DNA of 64,000 bases from JBEBVQ01 sp037190845 (GCA_037190845.1 JBBCJI010000022.1:30100-94099), one strand, 5' to 3'. Counted from the stretch's first letter, positions 26,401-35,648 are shown. Notes: generated from the letters alone by a model not told the origin. A program made the numbers and translations.

Positions 26401-26798
26401 TCCAGTTCTGTTGCCCGGGCGGTGATTTCAGGGTTTTCCTTAAACCTCCGTGCTGTTTCTTTTACCACTGCGAATGCTTCCGGTAAAATGCTTTCCAGTA
26501 TTTCTTCTATTTGCTCATCGCGTTTCTTAACCAGCTTGTCTATTTCATTGTAAATGGCTTCATCCGGTTGGTCATTTGCTGCGGCCTCTTGTTTCTTTGT
26601 CGCAATGTCTTCATCAATCTGCTGCAGATGTTCCTTGATCCGTTTCCGGAACTCCTGTGTTTTATTTCTGAGCTCGTCATGAGATAATGTCTGCAATTCA
26701 GTGTAGACGCTGTTGATTTTCGCAACAAGCGGCTCTATGCGTTTAACGTCTTTATCGGATTTATTACCCCCGAACAGTTTGGATAGAAAACCTATCAT
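23484..26798 (-). CDS. secA: Preprotein translocase ATPase SecA
   Basis: Drives protein export through SecYEG by ATP hydrolysis. The 1104-residue protein is longer than the E. coli form (901), as is usual in Bacteroidota. Motifs in order: Walker A MATGEGKTLVSTLPAYL near residue 190, DEAD-type VDEVDSVLIDDARTPLI near 295, MTGTAETEAGEF, the RGTDIKLGPGV and QLRGRAGRQGD helicase motifs, and a C-terminal zinc-binding SEC-C tail NDPCPCGSGKKYKSCHGKG. All are intact. It would export the many signal-peptide proteins encoded around it, including the T9SS cargo. Confidence 0.98.
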   Translation of the reverse strand: MIGFLSKLFGGNKSDKDVKRIEPLVAKINSVYTELQTLSHDELRNKTQEFRKRIKEHLQQIDEDIATKKQEAAANDQPDEAIYNEIDKLVKKRDEQIEEILESILPEAFAVVKETARRFKENPEITARATELDKELATEKDYIRIDGEQAIYKNTWQAAGNTVTWNMLHYDVQLIGGIVLHEGKISEMATGEGKTLVSTLPAYLNALAGEGVHIVTVNDYLARRDQEWNGPIFEWLGITVDCIDKHQPNSPARRKAYLADITYGTNNEFGFDYLRDNMVHQPDEMVQRKHHFAMVDEVDSVLIDDARTPLIISGPVPRGDEQQFHALKPRIERLVEAQRKIINQSLTEAKRLISEGKTDKENGGLHLYRAYKGLPKNTAIIKYLSEEGNRQILQKAEYYYLGEQQRHMPKVHSELFFTIDEKNNSVDLTEKGIALITGAGEDPNFFILPDIATELAEIEKNAATPEEKTQRKDALLQDYAIKADRIHSVQQLLKAYTLFEKDVEYVVMDGKVKIVDEQTGRILDGRRYSDGLHQAIEAKENVQVEAATQTFATVTLQNFFRMYHKLAGMTGTAETEAGEFWQIYKLDVVTIPTNVSISRKDQQDLVYKTKREKYKAVIDEIEALRGVGRPVLVGTTSVEVSELLSRMLQQKKVPHNVLNAKQHSREAQIVQEAGLSGAVTIATNMAGRGTDIKLGPGVKDAGGLAIIGTERHESRRVDRQLRGRAGRQGDPGTSQFFVSLEDNLMRLFGSERIASLMDKMGHKEGEVLQHSMISRSIERAQKKVEENNFGIRKRLLEYDDVMNAQRDVIYKRRNHALFGERLSIDIDNAMFDVCSDLALQFQDNRDFEAFRIEVMKHLALEPETTAETFEKGDLNAIGNDLYHQAKDFYNRKTEAMRTQMSPSLAQIMKDNGDKVENIVIPFTDGIRGIQIYVKLKDAVEQEARPVIQTLEKTMTLAIIDESWKDHLRAMDDLRHSVQMASYEQKDPLLIYKFEAFNLFKQMLLTTNRNLISFLLRAGIPMQEAPQQAARTPQPRTDMSNMQDNRAQVEAAGQAYAADENDYYEEPQQTAVKRTPVQAGPKIGRNDPCPCGSGKKYKSCHGKGL

Positions 26799-26839
26799 TG
26801 TTTGAATGTTGTTTGTTGTTTATATATACAGTTGATGCA

Positions 26840-26847
26840 CAAAGTTA
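26840..26847 (-). promoter_or_regulatory. secA: -7 box for secA
   Basis: On the minus strand TAACTTTG matches TAnnTTTG, 41 bp before the secA start. No clear -33 TTG was found at the expected spacing. Confidence 0.5.
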
Positions 26848-27092
26848 GTCGCAGTAAATGGTTTATTCTTTTCCTGGCTAAAGATATTATATAGCCATGT
26901 ATCAAATTCTGTACAAAATTTGAAAAACTGACACCATGGCGCAAAAGGGCTTCAAAGCTATGCCAATTGCGGCATTTAGCCAAAGCAAGTATCTTCAATA
27001 GTCCCGTTTTGAATTTTTTTTATCAATATGTCTTGCAAGTCAAAGTATTTTTTATGTATTTTGGGGGACGATTTAGAAAAACGCATCCAATT

Positions 27093-27632
27093 ATGAAAAA
27101 AACTTTCGTACTTCTTACAGCAGTATTGGCAACAACCTTAGGAGGTAATAACGCATTTGCACAAGACGTAGATGATGAACTTGTTGGTGTTTACCGTTGG
27201 TTCAATGATAAAGATAAGAACTATGTAACGGTAGCGGACGGGGAATTCCAGGAGGGACAATTACTTAACTGGTACTGGAAAGATAAAACCCTGCTCTTCT
27301 TTGCATTCCGGAATCCCGGCCCTGACCGTGTGGCTATATACAGTTGGTTTAATCCTGTGACCAAAGACCAGATAAGCCTGGCGGAAGACGAATTTACAGA
27401 TAATGAAATGCTGAAGATGGGCTATGCTCAGAAACGCTTCCAGTACTATGCGGCTACACGTCGTGCGCCTAATCAGGTTGCCGTTTACCGCTGGCACAAA
27501 GGTAAAGACTGGGTTGTGATCCCTGAAGAAGGTGATACGGATGCCTATATCAAGAAAAAATACCAGCATAAGACCTTCCAGTATTTTGGTGTAGTGCGTA
27601 GCGTGGATGCTAAGGTATATAATCAACTGTAG
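27093..27632 (+). CDS. Small secreted protein of three YRW repeats, function unknown
   Basis: A 179-residue exported protein from the ATG at 27093 (MKKTFVLLTAVLATTLGG, cleavage after AFAQ); the upstream frame adds no signal. The mature part is three imperfect repeats of about 45-50 residues, each starting VGVYRWFN, VAIYSWFN or VAVYRWHK. Each continues with a Val/Ile-rich strand (YVTVADGEF, QISLAEDEF, WVVIPEEGD) and a FQYYA/FQYFG end. The pattern recalls short beta-repeat domains seen at the ends of secreted hydrolases, but I do not recognise a named family. It stands alone between secA and the methyltransferase, followed by a strong terminator. Confidence 0.75.
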   Translation: MKKTFVLLTAVLATTLGGNNAFAQDVDDELVGVYRWFNDKDKNYVTVADGEFQEGQLLNWYWKDKTLLFFAFRNPGPDRVAIYSWFNPVTKDQISLAEDEFTDNEMLKMGYAQKRFQYYAATRRAPNQVAVYRWHKGKDWVVIPEEGDTDAYIKKKYQHKTFQYFGVVRSVDAKVYNQL

Positions 27633-27656
27633 CGACTATACGTAACACGTCATTTT

Positions 27657-27694
27657 AAAAAACCGCCCCCGAATATCTTCAGGGGCGGTTTTTT
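27657..27694. terminator. Bidirectional rho-independent terminator
   Basis: AAAAAACCGCCCC (27657-27669) pairs perfectly with GGGGCGGTTTTTT (27682-27694), with A and T runs on both sides. It serves the converging genes at 27093 and 27693. Confidence 0.9.
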
Positions 27695-28865
27695 AATTTA
27701 CCTGTACGATCAGGAATTTGAGGTATTGTGTGGCGGGTATATGCCATACGACCGGGTGGTCAGAGGCCTGTGTCTGCCAGGTAACCTGGCGGAGTTTCCT
27801 TTTGGCGTCTTTGGCGGCCATGCCGATGATGTCGAGGAATAATGCCGGCGGTATCAGGTTGGTACAGGAAGCCGTTACAAGGAAGCCGCCGGGCCGGACC
27901 AGCTTCATCCCGCGCAGGTTGATCTCCTTATAGCCGGTAATGGCTTTCTGGATGTTTTCCCGGCTTTTGGTAAAAGCCGGCGGATCGAGCATCACTACAT
28001 CATAATATTTCCCTTCTTTAGCCCATTGTTTGAGCACATCAAAGGCATTTACCGCATCAAAGCGACAGATATCACTGTAATTATTGAGTTCAGCGTTACG
28101 CCCGGCTGTTGCTACGGCATTTTCAGAAATATCCAGCCCGAGTACGCTTTTGGCGCCGTAATGAGCCGCATGCAATGAAAAAGTACCCGTATAGCAGAAT
28201 GCTTCCAGCACGTTTGCTCCTTTTACAATATGCCGGATGGCCCTGCGGTTGTCCTGCTGATCCAGGAAATACCCCGTTTTCTGTCCATGCTCTATATCTA
28301 CATGGAATTTAAGGCCATTTTCACTGAGTATAATGTTGGTGTCGAAAGGAGCAGATAAAAAACCTTTCTGCTGAGGTAACCCTTCCAGTTCCCGTACCGG
28401 TACATCATTACGCTCATAGATACCTTTGGGTTTGAAAATATCTTCCAGTGCAGCCACTATGGCAGATTTCCAGCGGTCAATGCCAAGGGACAGTGTCTGT
28501 ATGACAAAATAATCGTTGAATTTGTCAATGATCAGGCCGGAGAGATTGTCCGCTTCGGAGAAGATCAGCCGGCAGTTTTCTATATACCCTAATTGCTGCC
28601 GGTATGCCCAGGCGGCGGCGATACGCTTGTGGAAAAACCGCTCATCTATAACCTCTTCTTTATCTCTTGTTATCAGCCGGATTCGTATCTGGGAAGCTGG
28701 ATTGATGTATCCTTTGCCGATAAACGATCCATTGTAGGAATAAACTTCCACGATGTCCCCTGCTTCAGCATCTCCCTCGTGATCCCCCAGTTCATTTGCA
28801 AATATCCACGGATGCCCGTTTACAACCCGGTCTCCCGCCTTTTTTATCAGAAAAAATTTCGCCAT
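27693..28865 (-). CDS. rlmI: Class I SAM-dependent rRNA methyltransferase, RlmI type
   Basis: A 390-residue methyltransferase of the RlmI/YccW family, which methylates a 23S rRNA cytosine at C5. The N-terminal PUA domain (MAKFFLIKKAGDRVVNGHPW ... GSFIGKGYINPAS) is followed by an EEHUD-like region and a Rossmann SAM domain. The latter has VLEAFCYTGTFSLHAAHYGA near residue 225 and the catalytic-type DPPAFTKSRENIQ near 295. A Cys in TASCTNLIPP is present near the end. The stop codon lies inside the shared terminator. The exact nucleotide target is inferred from family membership. Confidence 0.88.
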   Translation of the reverse strand: MAKFFLIKKAGDRVVNGHPWIFANELGDHEGDAEAGDIVEVYSYNGSFIGKGYINPASQIRIRLITRDKEEVIDERFFHKRIAAAWAYRQQLGYIENCRLIFSEADNLSGLIIDKFNDYFVIQTLSLGIDRWKSAIVAALEDIFKPKGIYERNDVPVRELEGLPQQKGFLSAPFDTNIILSENGLKFHVDIEHGQKTGYFLDQQDNRRAIRHIVKGANVLEAFCYTGTFSLHAAHYGAKSVLGLDISENAVATAGRNAELNNYSDICRFDAVNAFDVLKQWAKEGKYYDVVMLDPPAFTKSRENIQKAITGYKEINLRGMKLVRPGGFLVTASCTNLIPPALFLDIIGMAAKDAKRKLRQVTWQTQASDHPVVWHIPATQYLKFLIVQVN

Positions 28866-28992
28866 CCGGCAAAGGTAAAAGAATTGAGCATGTTTGTCTG
28901 TCCTGTTTTTACCCCAAAGCAGGGGATAAATGCTGTATTCCCTGTTACTATCTTCGTATTGCCAATATGCTTCTGTAATTCATATCCTTTTT

Positions 28993-31560
28993 ATGCGACT
29001 TATTCTTTTGTTGTTGCTTCCGGTTTCTTTTGTTGTTGCCTGCAATACACATAAAAAAACGGTCACACAGGTGGTTATTCTGGATACGATTACGGTCGGC
29101 ACCGGTAGCCCGTCTGATATATACAGAGAGACGCCTCCGCGTTTATGGGACATCCTGCATACGGATATTGCCTTACGGTTTAACATGGCGGAGAAAACCG
29201 CTGATGGAAAAGCGATCCTCCGCCTTCACCCGCATATTTATCCGGCAGATTCACTGGTGCTGGACGCCAAATCCATGCGTATTACAGCGCCGGTAGTTTG
29301 CAAAACACCAGAAGGAGTGCATACAAAATATGCTCCTGCCGATGATAAAATTGTGTTGTATTTCACCCGCTCTCTGAACCCGGAAGATACCATTACGATT
29401 TCTGTTCAGTATACTGCAACTCCTTATGCTGCACAGCATAGTGGCAGCTCTGCCATATCAGACAGTCGTGGCCTTTATTTTATCAATACGGATTACAGCG
29501 TGCCCGGTAAACCCGCACAGATATGGACCCAGGGTGAAACGGAGGCCAATTCGCATTGGGTGCCCACGATAGATCGGCCTAATGCCAGGTCTGCATTCCG
29601 TATAGCGCTTACGGTGCCGGATAGTTTCCGGACGCTCAGCAATGGAGCGCTGGTGAAAAGTGTAAATGAAGGGAATATGCGTACAGATGTCTGGGAAATC
29701 AAAGAACGGATACAGATATATGCCGCCATGTTTGCCATCGGGAAATATGTGGTAGTGCAGGATACGCCCTGGAAAGACAGGGAGGTGAGCTATTATGTAG
29801 AATCGTCTTATGAGCCTTACGCAAAACAGATATTCCGGCATACTACAGAAATGATGGATTTTTTCTCAAAGATCACCGGCGTGCCTTATCCCTGGAACAA
29901 ATACAGCCAGGTGGTAGTCCGCGATTTTGTCTCAGGTGCTATGGAAAATACGACAGCCAGCCTGTTCGGGGAGTTTGTCAATCAGAATGCACGGGAGATT
30001 GCAGACGGGAATTATGAAGATATTGTAGCCCATGAGTTGTTCCATCACTGGTTCGGCAACCTGGTGACCACAGAGTCCTGGTCACATCTTACCCTCAATG
30101 AATCCTTTGCCAACTACGGGGAATATCTCTGGCGGAAATACAAATACGGAGCCGTATCTGCTGATGAGCATCATTTCAATAACCTGAACCGCTATCTGAG
30201 TAGTACGGAATGGTCTGATCCGCCGCTGGTACGTTTTCATTACCACAGTCATGAAGATATGTTCGACCGTGTTTCTTACCAGAAAGGTGGTCGGATCCTG
30301 CATTATCTGCATAGTCTGGCGGGTGATGAAGCATTTGCCCGCGCCATGCAGCTATATCTGATCCGTTATGCGCACGGATCCGCAGAAGCCGCGCAATGGC
30401 GGCTGGCGGTAGAAGAAGCCACCGGTCTCGACTGGAGCTGGTTTTTTAACCAGTGGTATTACCGGGGCGGGCATCCGGAGCTGCATGTAACGTATCATTA
30501 TGATGACGTTGCACAGCAACTCAGGGTGACAGTTGTACAGCAAAATGATGACAGCGCTTTCCTTTATCGTCTGCCCTTAAAGACCGGGGTGATTTATGGT
30601 GATGACATCCAGACTGCGGATTGGGACATCAGACTGCGGAAGGCAACGTTTACGTACCCATATGAACATAACGTCCCTCCGGTGATTGTGCCCGATATTA
30701 CCCACCTGCTTCCCGGCAGGATATATGAAGAGAAAAAAACTGCTCACTGGCTTGTACAGTACAGAATATGCAATGATTATATCAGCAAGCACCGGGCGGT
30801 GGCTCATGTAGCTGGCCAATTACAGGATAGCAGTGCCCGGCATCTTTTCCGGCTGGCGTTGAGGGATACTATGTCTGCCATACGCCGTTACGCGGTAGAA
30901 TGTTTACAGAAGCAAACCAGAGACCATGCATTGTGGCAACAGCAGGTGGAATGGATGGCGATCCATGACGGGAATAGCCTGGTACGCGCTGCAGCTTTTG
31001 ATGTGATGGGGGCCTGGGAGGTAAAAACAGCACTCACTACGGTCACAGAAGGTGTATACGACAGCTCATACAGCGTGGCAGGAGCAGCGTTAGCGGCCCT
31101 TGACAAAATAAAACCTGCTACAGCGTATGAACTCGCGTTGGAGCTTTGGGGACAAGGTCCGCGTGGCCGGCTGCAAACCGAAATATGGAAAATGGCGGGG
31201 AAACAAGGAGTGCTGGATCATTTGTCTTTTTTTATGAGGGACTGGCCGGATCTTTCGTCCGGCAAAAAACAGTTGCTGGCGATGGCATTGTCGGACTGGC
31301 TGGACCGGGTTGCAGATGACAGGGCATTTGAAAGTGGTGTGTCCCTGCTGGCGCGTATGATAATTACTGAAAACCTGAATAATTATCGCCGGAAGACGGG
31401 GGACGTTATATTCGAATTGGCGAAGTCGTACGATATGAAAAAAAAGACGGAGCAGAACCGTAATCGTATAGCGATTATCCGTGAATATGTACAACAGGTT
31501 ATTTTGGCGGAGCAGCATCCGGAAGTGAAGCGGTATTTTCAGCAACAACAGGTAAAGTAA
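28993..31560 (+). CDS. M1-family metallo-aminopeptidase lipoprotein
   Basis: An exported zinc aminopeptidase of 855 residues. I start at 28993 (MRLILLLLLPVSFVVAC): the lipobox VVAC marks a lipoprotein, so it is membrane-anchored in the envelope. The N-terminal beta domain is followed by the substrate motif SGAMEN (near 314) and the zinc site HELFHHWFGN (His347, Glu348, His351), with the third ligand in NESFANYGEY. The proton-donor Tyr is probably in the DMFDRVSYQKGG segment. The C-terminal half has helical repeat-like sequence. It likely trims peptides in the periplasm; an upstream ATG at 28930 would place the lipobox too far in. Confidence 0.93.
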   Translation: MRLILLLLLPVSFVVACNTHKKTVTQVVILDTITVGTGSPSDIYRETPPRLWDILHTDIALRFNMAEKTADGKAILRLHPHIYPADSLVLDAKSMRITAPVVCKTPEGVHTKYAPADDKIVLYFTRSLNPEDTITISVQYTATPYAAQHSGSSAISDSRGLYFINTDYSVPGKPAQIWTQGETEANSHWVPTIDRPNARSAFRIALTVPDSFRTLSNGALVKSVNEGNMRTDVWEIKERIQIYAAMFAIGKYVVVQDTPWKDREVSYYVESSYEPYAKQIFRHTTEMMDFFSKITGVPYPWNKYSQVVVRDFVSGAMENTTASLFGEFVNQNAREIADGNYEDIVAHELFHHWFGNLVTTESWSHLTLNESFANYGEYLWRKYKYGAVSADEHHFNNLNRYLSSTEWSDPPLVRFHYHSHEDMFDRVSYQKGGRILHYLHSLAGDEAFARAMQLYLIRYAHGSAEAAQWRLAVEEATGLDWSWFFNQWYYRGGHPELHVTYHYDDVAQQLRVTVVQQNDDSAFLYRLPLKTGVIYGDDIQTADWDIRLRKATFTYPYEHNVPPVIVPDITHLLPGRIYEEKKTAHWLVQYRICNDYISKHRAVAHVAGQLQDSSARHLFRLALRDTMSAIRRYAVECLQKQTRDHALWQQQVEWMAIHDGNSLVRAAAFDVMGAWEVKTALTTVTEGVYDSSYSVAGAALAALDKIKPATAYELALELWGQGPRGRLQTEIWKMAGKQGVLDHLSFFMRDWPDLSSGKKQLLAMALSDWLDRVADDRAFESGVSLLARMIITENLNNYRRKTGDVIFELAKSYDMKKKTEQNRNRIAIIREYVQQVILAEQHPEVKRYFQQQQVK

Positions 31561-31616
31561 GTTGTTCTTTGTTACAACCCCTACTTCTGTTAATTGTTTC
31601 TGCTGCGGTTACCCGA

Positions 31617-31649
31617 TTGATGTTATTTGTCATTTAAGACATAACTTTG
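31617..31649 (+). promoter_or_regulatory. sppA: Promoter of sppA
   Basis: TTG at 31617, a 22-base spacer and TAACTTTG (31642-31649) match the Bacteroidota consensus. The start codon at 31686 is 37 bp downstream. Confidence 0.6.
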
Positions 31650-31685
31650 TTATATGCAGACTTAAACTGCAATAAATCCAATTGT

Positions 31686-33458
31686 ATGAAACAGTTTTTT
31701 AAAATGTTTTTCGCCTCTTTGCTGGCGATGGTTATAGCGGGTGTAATTGTTGTGATTGTTGCTGTGTCGGTTATTGTAGGTGTGGTGTCAAAAGCTACTA
31801 CAAGCAGCAGTAGCAACACTGCTGCTACTTCGGGGGATGTGCTACGGATAGATCTGAAAAAGCAACTGAATGAACAGGGAGAAAATAACTCTCTGGCGGC
31901 TTTTGGAGACGGAAGCAGCTTTACAGCAGGTTTATATGATGCGATCAGAGCTGTAGAAGCTGCCAAAACGGATAATAATATCAAAGGGATTTACATTGAG
32001 TTAGATAATCCGCCCAATAGCTGGGCCACATTGCAGCAGTTACGGGCTGCACTGCTGTCTTTCCGCTCTTCCGGAAAATTCATATACGCCTATGGAGAGT
32101 CTATTTCCCAAAGGGCTTATTATATTGCTACTGCGGCAGACAGTATTTTCCTGAACCCGGTTGGGCATATAGAAATAAACGGTTTGTCCACTAATCTCAC
32201 CTTTTTCAAGGGTACGCTGCAAAAACTGGATATCCAGCCGGAAATATTTTATGCAGGCAAGTTCAAGAGTGCTACAGAGCCATTCCGGTCGGATCGCATG
32301 AGTGACGAGAACCGGGCTCAGATCGCGGCCATACAGCAGGATCTGTGGACAGAATTCCTTGCAGGTGTCTCAGGCCGGACAGGGTTAGACACGGCTACGA
32401 TACAGCAACTGGTGGCGTCCGGCTCTGTGCAATTCCCGACAGATGCCTTGCGATATAAGCTGATACATTCATTGTCTTTCCGGGATGAGGTAGAAGATCT
32501 GATACGCCGGCGCACAGGTCAGAAAGAGGATGAAAAAATTAAGTACGCAAAGCTGGACGAATATGCACAAACGCAGCAGAAAAAAACAGGAGATACAAGG
32601 ATCGCTGTCTTGTTTGCTCAGGGAGGAATTACGGATGGCACAAAGTCGGAAGATTATCAGATAGCTTCCGAGGATTTTGTAAAAGAGATCCGTAAGATCC
32701 GCCGTAACAATAAAGTGAAGGCTGTTGTTATGCGTGTCAATTCTCCCGGAGGGAGCGCTTTAGCATCTGAAGTGATTTTGCGGGAGTTGAAACTGCTGCA
32801 GAAGAAAAAGCCACTCGTCGTTTCTATGGGAGATGTGGCGGCATCAGGTGGTTATTACATTGCCTGCGGGGCAGACAGTATTTTCGCCATGCCTACAACG
32901 ATTACCGGTAGCATTGGTGTATTTGGCATGTTGTTTAATATTGAAGGGCTTATGAAAAATAAGCTCGGTATTACATTTGATCAGGTGAAGAATGCACCCT
33001 ATGCGGATTTTCCGGCAGCGCATCGCCAACTTACCGTCAATGAGAAAATACGGATGCAACAGTATATAGATACTATTTATGCATTATTTAAAAGCAGGGT
33101 CGTAGATGGACGAAAGCTCCCGGCAGTATTGATAGACAGTATTGCCCAGGGGCGTATATGGAGTGGTACAGATGCGTTTGAATTTGGTCTTGTTGATGGC
33201 CTTGGTAACCTTGACCGTGCACTTGCGAGTGCCGCGGCTAAGGCCGGTATCAAGGATTATACAATAACTACTTACCCCGAGCGGATCGACAAACTGGAAA
33301 GCCTGATGCGTAGATTATCAGAAAGCCCTATGTCTGCAGAAACATATATGCGGCAGGCCTTGGGGGATGATTATAGCTGGTATCAGGAGATAAAAGCACT
33401 CCGGGATATGAATGGAAAAATGATGATGGCACTGCCATTCCGGATAGAAGTAAAGTAA
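31686..33458 (+). CDS. sppA: Signal peptide peptidase SppA, 67-kDa type
   Basis: A membrane-anchored serine/lysine protease (S49) of 590 residues that degrades cleaved signal peptides. The start at 31686 (MKQFFKMFFASLLAMVIAGV) puts the membrane anchor at the N-terminus. As in E. coli SppA there are two tandem S49-like domains: the general-base lysine is in FYAGKFKSATEPFR near residue 200 and the nucleophilic serine in GDVAASGGYYIACGA near 390, with TGSIGVFG after it. All key residues are present. A consensus promoter precedes it. Confidence 0.95.
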   Translation: MKQFFKMFFASLLAMVIAGVIVVIVAVSVIVGVVSKATTSSSSNTAATSGDVLRIDLKKQLNEQGENNSLAAFGDGSSFTAGLYDAIRAVEAAKTDNNIKGIYIELDNPPNSWATLQQLRAALLSFRSSGKFIYAYGESISQRAYYIATAADSIFLNPVGHIEINGLSTNLTFFKGTLQKLDIQPEIFYAGKFKSATEPFRSDRMSDENRAQIAAIQQDLWTEFLAGVSGRTGLDTATIQQLVASGSVQFPTDALRYKLIHSLSFRDEVEDLIRRRTGQKEDEKIKYAKLDEYAQTQQKKTGDTRIAVLFAQGGITDGTKSEDYQIASEDFVKEIRKIRRNNKVKAVVMRVNSPGGSALASEVILRELKLLQKKKPLVVSMGDVAASGGYYIACGADSIFAMPTTITGSIGVFGMLFNIEGLMKNKLGITFDQVKNAPYADFPAAHRQLTVNEKIRMQQYIDTIYALFKSRVVDGRKLPAVLIDSIAQGRIWSGTDAFEFGLVDGLGNLDRALASAAAKAGIKDYTITTYPERIDKLESLMRRLSESPMSAETYMRQALGDDYSWYQEIKALRDMNGKMMMALPFRIEVK

Positions 33459-33547
33459 ATTGTTTAATCGTTGAGACGTTTTTGTTGAGTGAATAAACGA
33501 TCCGGCAGTTCAGCGATTTGTCAATTCAATAATTAAGAGATTATTCT

Positions 33548-34984
33548 GTGCAAAGAGAGTGCATTTCAGTATTTGATATTTTCAAGATTGGCATCGGTCC
33601 CAGTAGTTCACATACGCTTGGCCCGTGGCGTGCGGCGCAGCGTTTCCTGGATGGATTAAGGCAGACAGCCGGAGGCAGCCTGGAACAGGTTGTCTCGGTG
33701 CGTGTGCTATTATACGGTTCGCTGGCAAAGACAGGTGTTGGGCATGGTACGGATATTGCTGTGATCCTCGGGCTGGCAGGTGATGACCCGGTTACATTCG
33801 ATGTAAATAGTATTAATGACAAGATTTTGCAGATCGGCACGGAGCGGAAAATGATGCTTGGTGGCGAAACTGAGATTTCGTTTGATCCGGCTGAAGATGT
33901 TGTGTTTCTGATGAACGAAAGCCTGCCGTTCCATCCCAATGCGCTTACGTTTTTATGTACACTGTCGGATGGCCGGGAACTGGCAGAGACTTTTTATTCC
34001 ATTGGAGGTGGTTTTGTTGTAAAGGAAGGCGAAAGCGGAGGCGGTGTGCAATTGAAAGAAGAGCTGCCGTTCCCGATAGAGAAATCAGTTGATCTGCTTC
34101 ACTGGTGCCGCAAAACCGGGCTCAGTATTGCTGAAGTCGTTATGGAAAATGAGCATTCATGGCGGAATGAAGCTGAAACAAAAGCCGGTGTGCTGCGTAT
34201 ATGGGATGTAATGCGGGAATGTATCTATCGTGGATGCCATATTCAGGGTGTTTTACCCGGCGGTTTGAATGTAGTACGCCGTGCCGCCGGTTTGAATAAG
34301 AAGTTATTACAGGGAAAGTCGTATCAGAACTATGGAGAGTGGGTGGAGGCTATCCGTGCAGGTGGCGCTCACTTCAAGTATACACTTGACTGGGTAAGTT
34401 GTTTTGCTCTTGCGGTCAATGAAGAAAATGCTGCATTCGGCAGGGTAGTGACAGCCCCCACAAATGGTGCCGCGGGTGTAGTGCCGGCGGTGCTGCAGTA
34501 TTTTGTTACATTTTGCGACGGCTATGATGAAGAAAAGATCATCAGCTTCCTGCTGACTGCATCGGAGATTGGCAGCATCTTCAAAAAAGGGGCTACCCTT
34601 TCTGCGGCTATGGGAGGCTGCCAGGCAGAGATCGGCGTATCGTCGGCCATGGCTGCCGCTGCATTGACGGAAGCAATGGGCGGTAGTGTGCGCCAGGCTT
34701 TGATGGCGGCTGAAATTGCCATGGAGCACCACCTCGGGCTTACCTGCGATCCGGTTGCCGGGTTGGTACAGGTGCCCTGTATCGAACGGAATACGATGGG
34801 CGCGATCAAAGCTATTACCGCTTCTCAGCTGGCGCTGCAGAGCAACCCGGATAAAGCAAAGGTATCGCTCGATACCGTAGTCAATACCATGTGGCAAACC
34901 GCGCTCGACATGAACCATAAATACAAGGAAACGGCAGAGGGCGGATTGGCGGTGCACATTCCGTTGGGATTGAAAGAGTGCTGA
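33548..34984 (+). CDS. sdaA: L-serine ammonia-lyase (iron-sulfur type)
   Basis: Converts L-serine to pyruvate and ammonia using a [4Fe-4S] cluster. The single-chain protein of 478 residues starts with GTG at 33548 (QRECISVFDIFKIG). The beta domain begins with IGPSSSHTLGPWRAA. The alpha domain contains FTAPTNGAAGVVPAVL-like sequence (VTAPTNGAAGVVPAVLQYF), MGGCQAEIGVSSAMAAAA, and GLTCDPVAGLVQVPCIERN, with the cluster cysteines. Length and order match fused SdaA/TdcG-type enzymes. It ends 25 bp from the converging module 2 regulator. Confidence 0.95.
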   Translation: MQRECISVFDIFKIGIGPSSSHTLGPWRAAQRFLDGLRQTAGGSLEQVVSVRVLLYGSLAKTGVGHGTDIAVILGLAGDDPVTFDVNSINDKILQIGTERKMMLGGETEISFDPAEDVVFLMNESLPFHPNALTFLCTLSDGRELAETFYSIGGGFVVKEGESGGGVQLKEELPFPIEKSVDLLHWCRKTGLSIAEVVMENEHSWRNEAETKAGVLRIWDVMRECIYRGCHIQGVLPGGLNVVRRAAGLNKKLLQGKSYQNYGEWVEAIRAGGAHFKYTLDWVSCFALAVNEENAAFGRVVTAPTNGAAGVVPAVLQYFVTFCDGYDEEKIISFLLTASEIGSIFKKGATLSAAMGGCQAEIGVSSAMAAAALTEAMGGSVRQALMAAEIAMEHHLGLTCDPVAGLVQVPCIERNTMGAIKAITASQLALQSNPDKAKVSLDTVVNTMWQTALDMNHKYKETAEGGLAVHIPLGLKEC

Positions 34985-35009
34985 TTACCGGTTCATTCAT
35001 ATCCGCTCT

Positions 35010-35648
35010 TTAAACAGCCAGCCCCAGCTTCAGCGCCTTGCTGACCAGCGCTGCTGTGTTCTTTACATCCAGCTTGAGCAAGATACTGATCCGGTAATGT
35101 TTTACCGTGTGCAGGCTCAGAAAAAGTTGTTGGGCGATCTCCGGGTCCGTATTCCCGTTAACGATCAGTTGGAGCACCTCTGTTTCGCGTGAGGTAAGGT
35201 TGGATTTGGTGGTGTAGATGCGTTTTGTTTTCGCCGGTATCTGTTCCATTTTCTCCCGGAGGGAAGGCTCAATATAGGTACCCCCGTTATGTACGGTTTC
35301 AATCGCATTGACCAGAGAATCTTCTTCTGTTGTTTTCAGCAGGTAGCCGTGTACACCGTGCCGCAGCATGTTATGAACGTAGAGCGTGCTGTCAAAGTTG
35401 GTCAGCATCAGTATTTTGAGTTCCGGATATGTTTTGAGCAGCAGCGGTGCCAGCTCGTCACCGGTTTTATCCGGCAACTGTATATCAAGGAGGAGCACAT
35501 CAGGAACCATACGTTCCATTCCGTGCAATAATTCCGTTCCGTTTGAAAAGGCGCCTGCGAGCATGATATGAGGATACCGGGACAATAATGTCTGCATTCC
35601 CTGTATGATCAGGGGATGATCATCTGCTATGGATACTTGTATGCTCAT
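35010..35648 (-). CDS. NarL/LuxR-family response regulator (module 2)
   Basis: A 212-residue regulator with an intact receiver (acidic pair in SIADDHPLI, phospho-Asp in DVLLLDIQLPDK near residue 56, switch Lys in YLLKTTEED) and a LuxR-type helix-turn-helix (LTSRETEVLQLIVNGNTDPE, SLHTVKHYRISILLKL). It overlaps the kinase gene by four bases (ATGA), so the two are translationally coupled. It is nearly identical in sequence to the module 3 regulator at 43700-44338, differing mostly at scattered positions. It is expected to control the divergent genes at 37841 and 40599, by position and by a shared upstream motif; this is inference. Confidence 0.95.
   Translation of the reverse strand: MSIQVSIADDHPLIIQGMQTLLSRYPHIMLAGAFSNGTELLHGMERMVPDVLLLDIQLPDKTGDELAPLLLKTYPELKILMLTNFDSTLYVHNMLRHGVHGYLLKTTEEDSLVNAIETVHNGGTYIEPSLREKMEQIPAKTKRIYTTKSNLTSRETEVLQLIVNGNTDPEIAQQLFLSLHTVKHYRISILLKLDVKNTAALVSKALKLGLAV

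Noticed and set aside
25926..26486. Plus-strand open frame of 186 codons inside secA
   Set aside because: secA is intact on the minus strand with all motifs; the overlap is chance.
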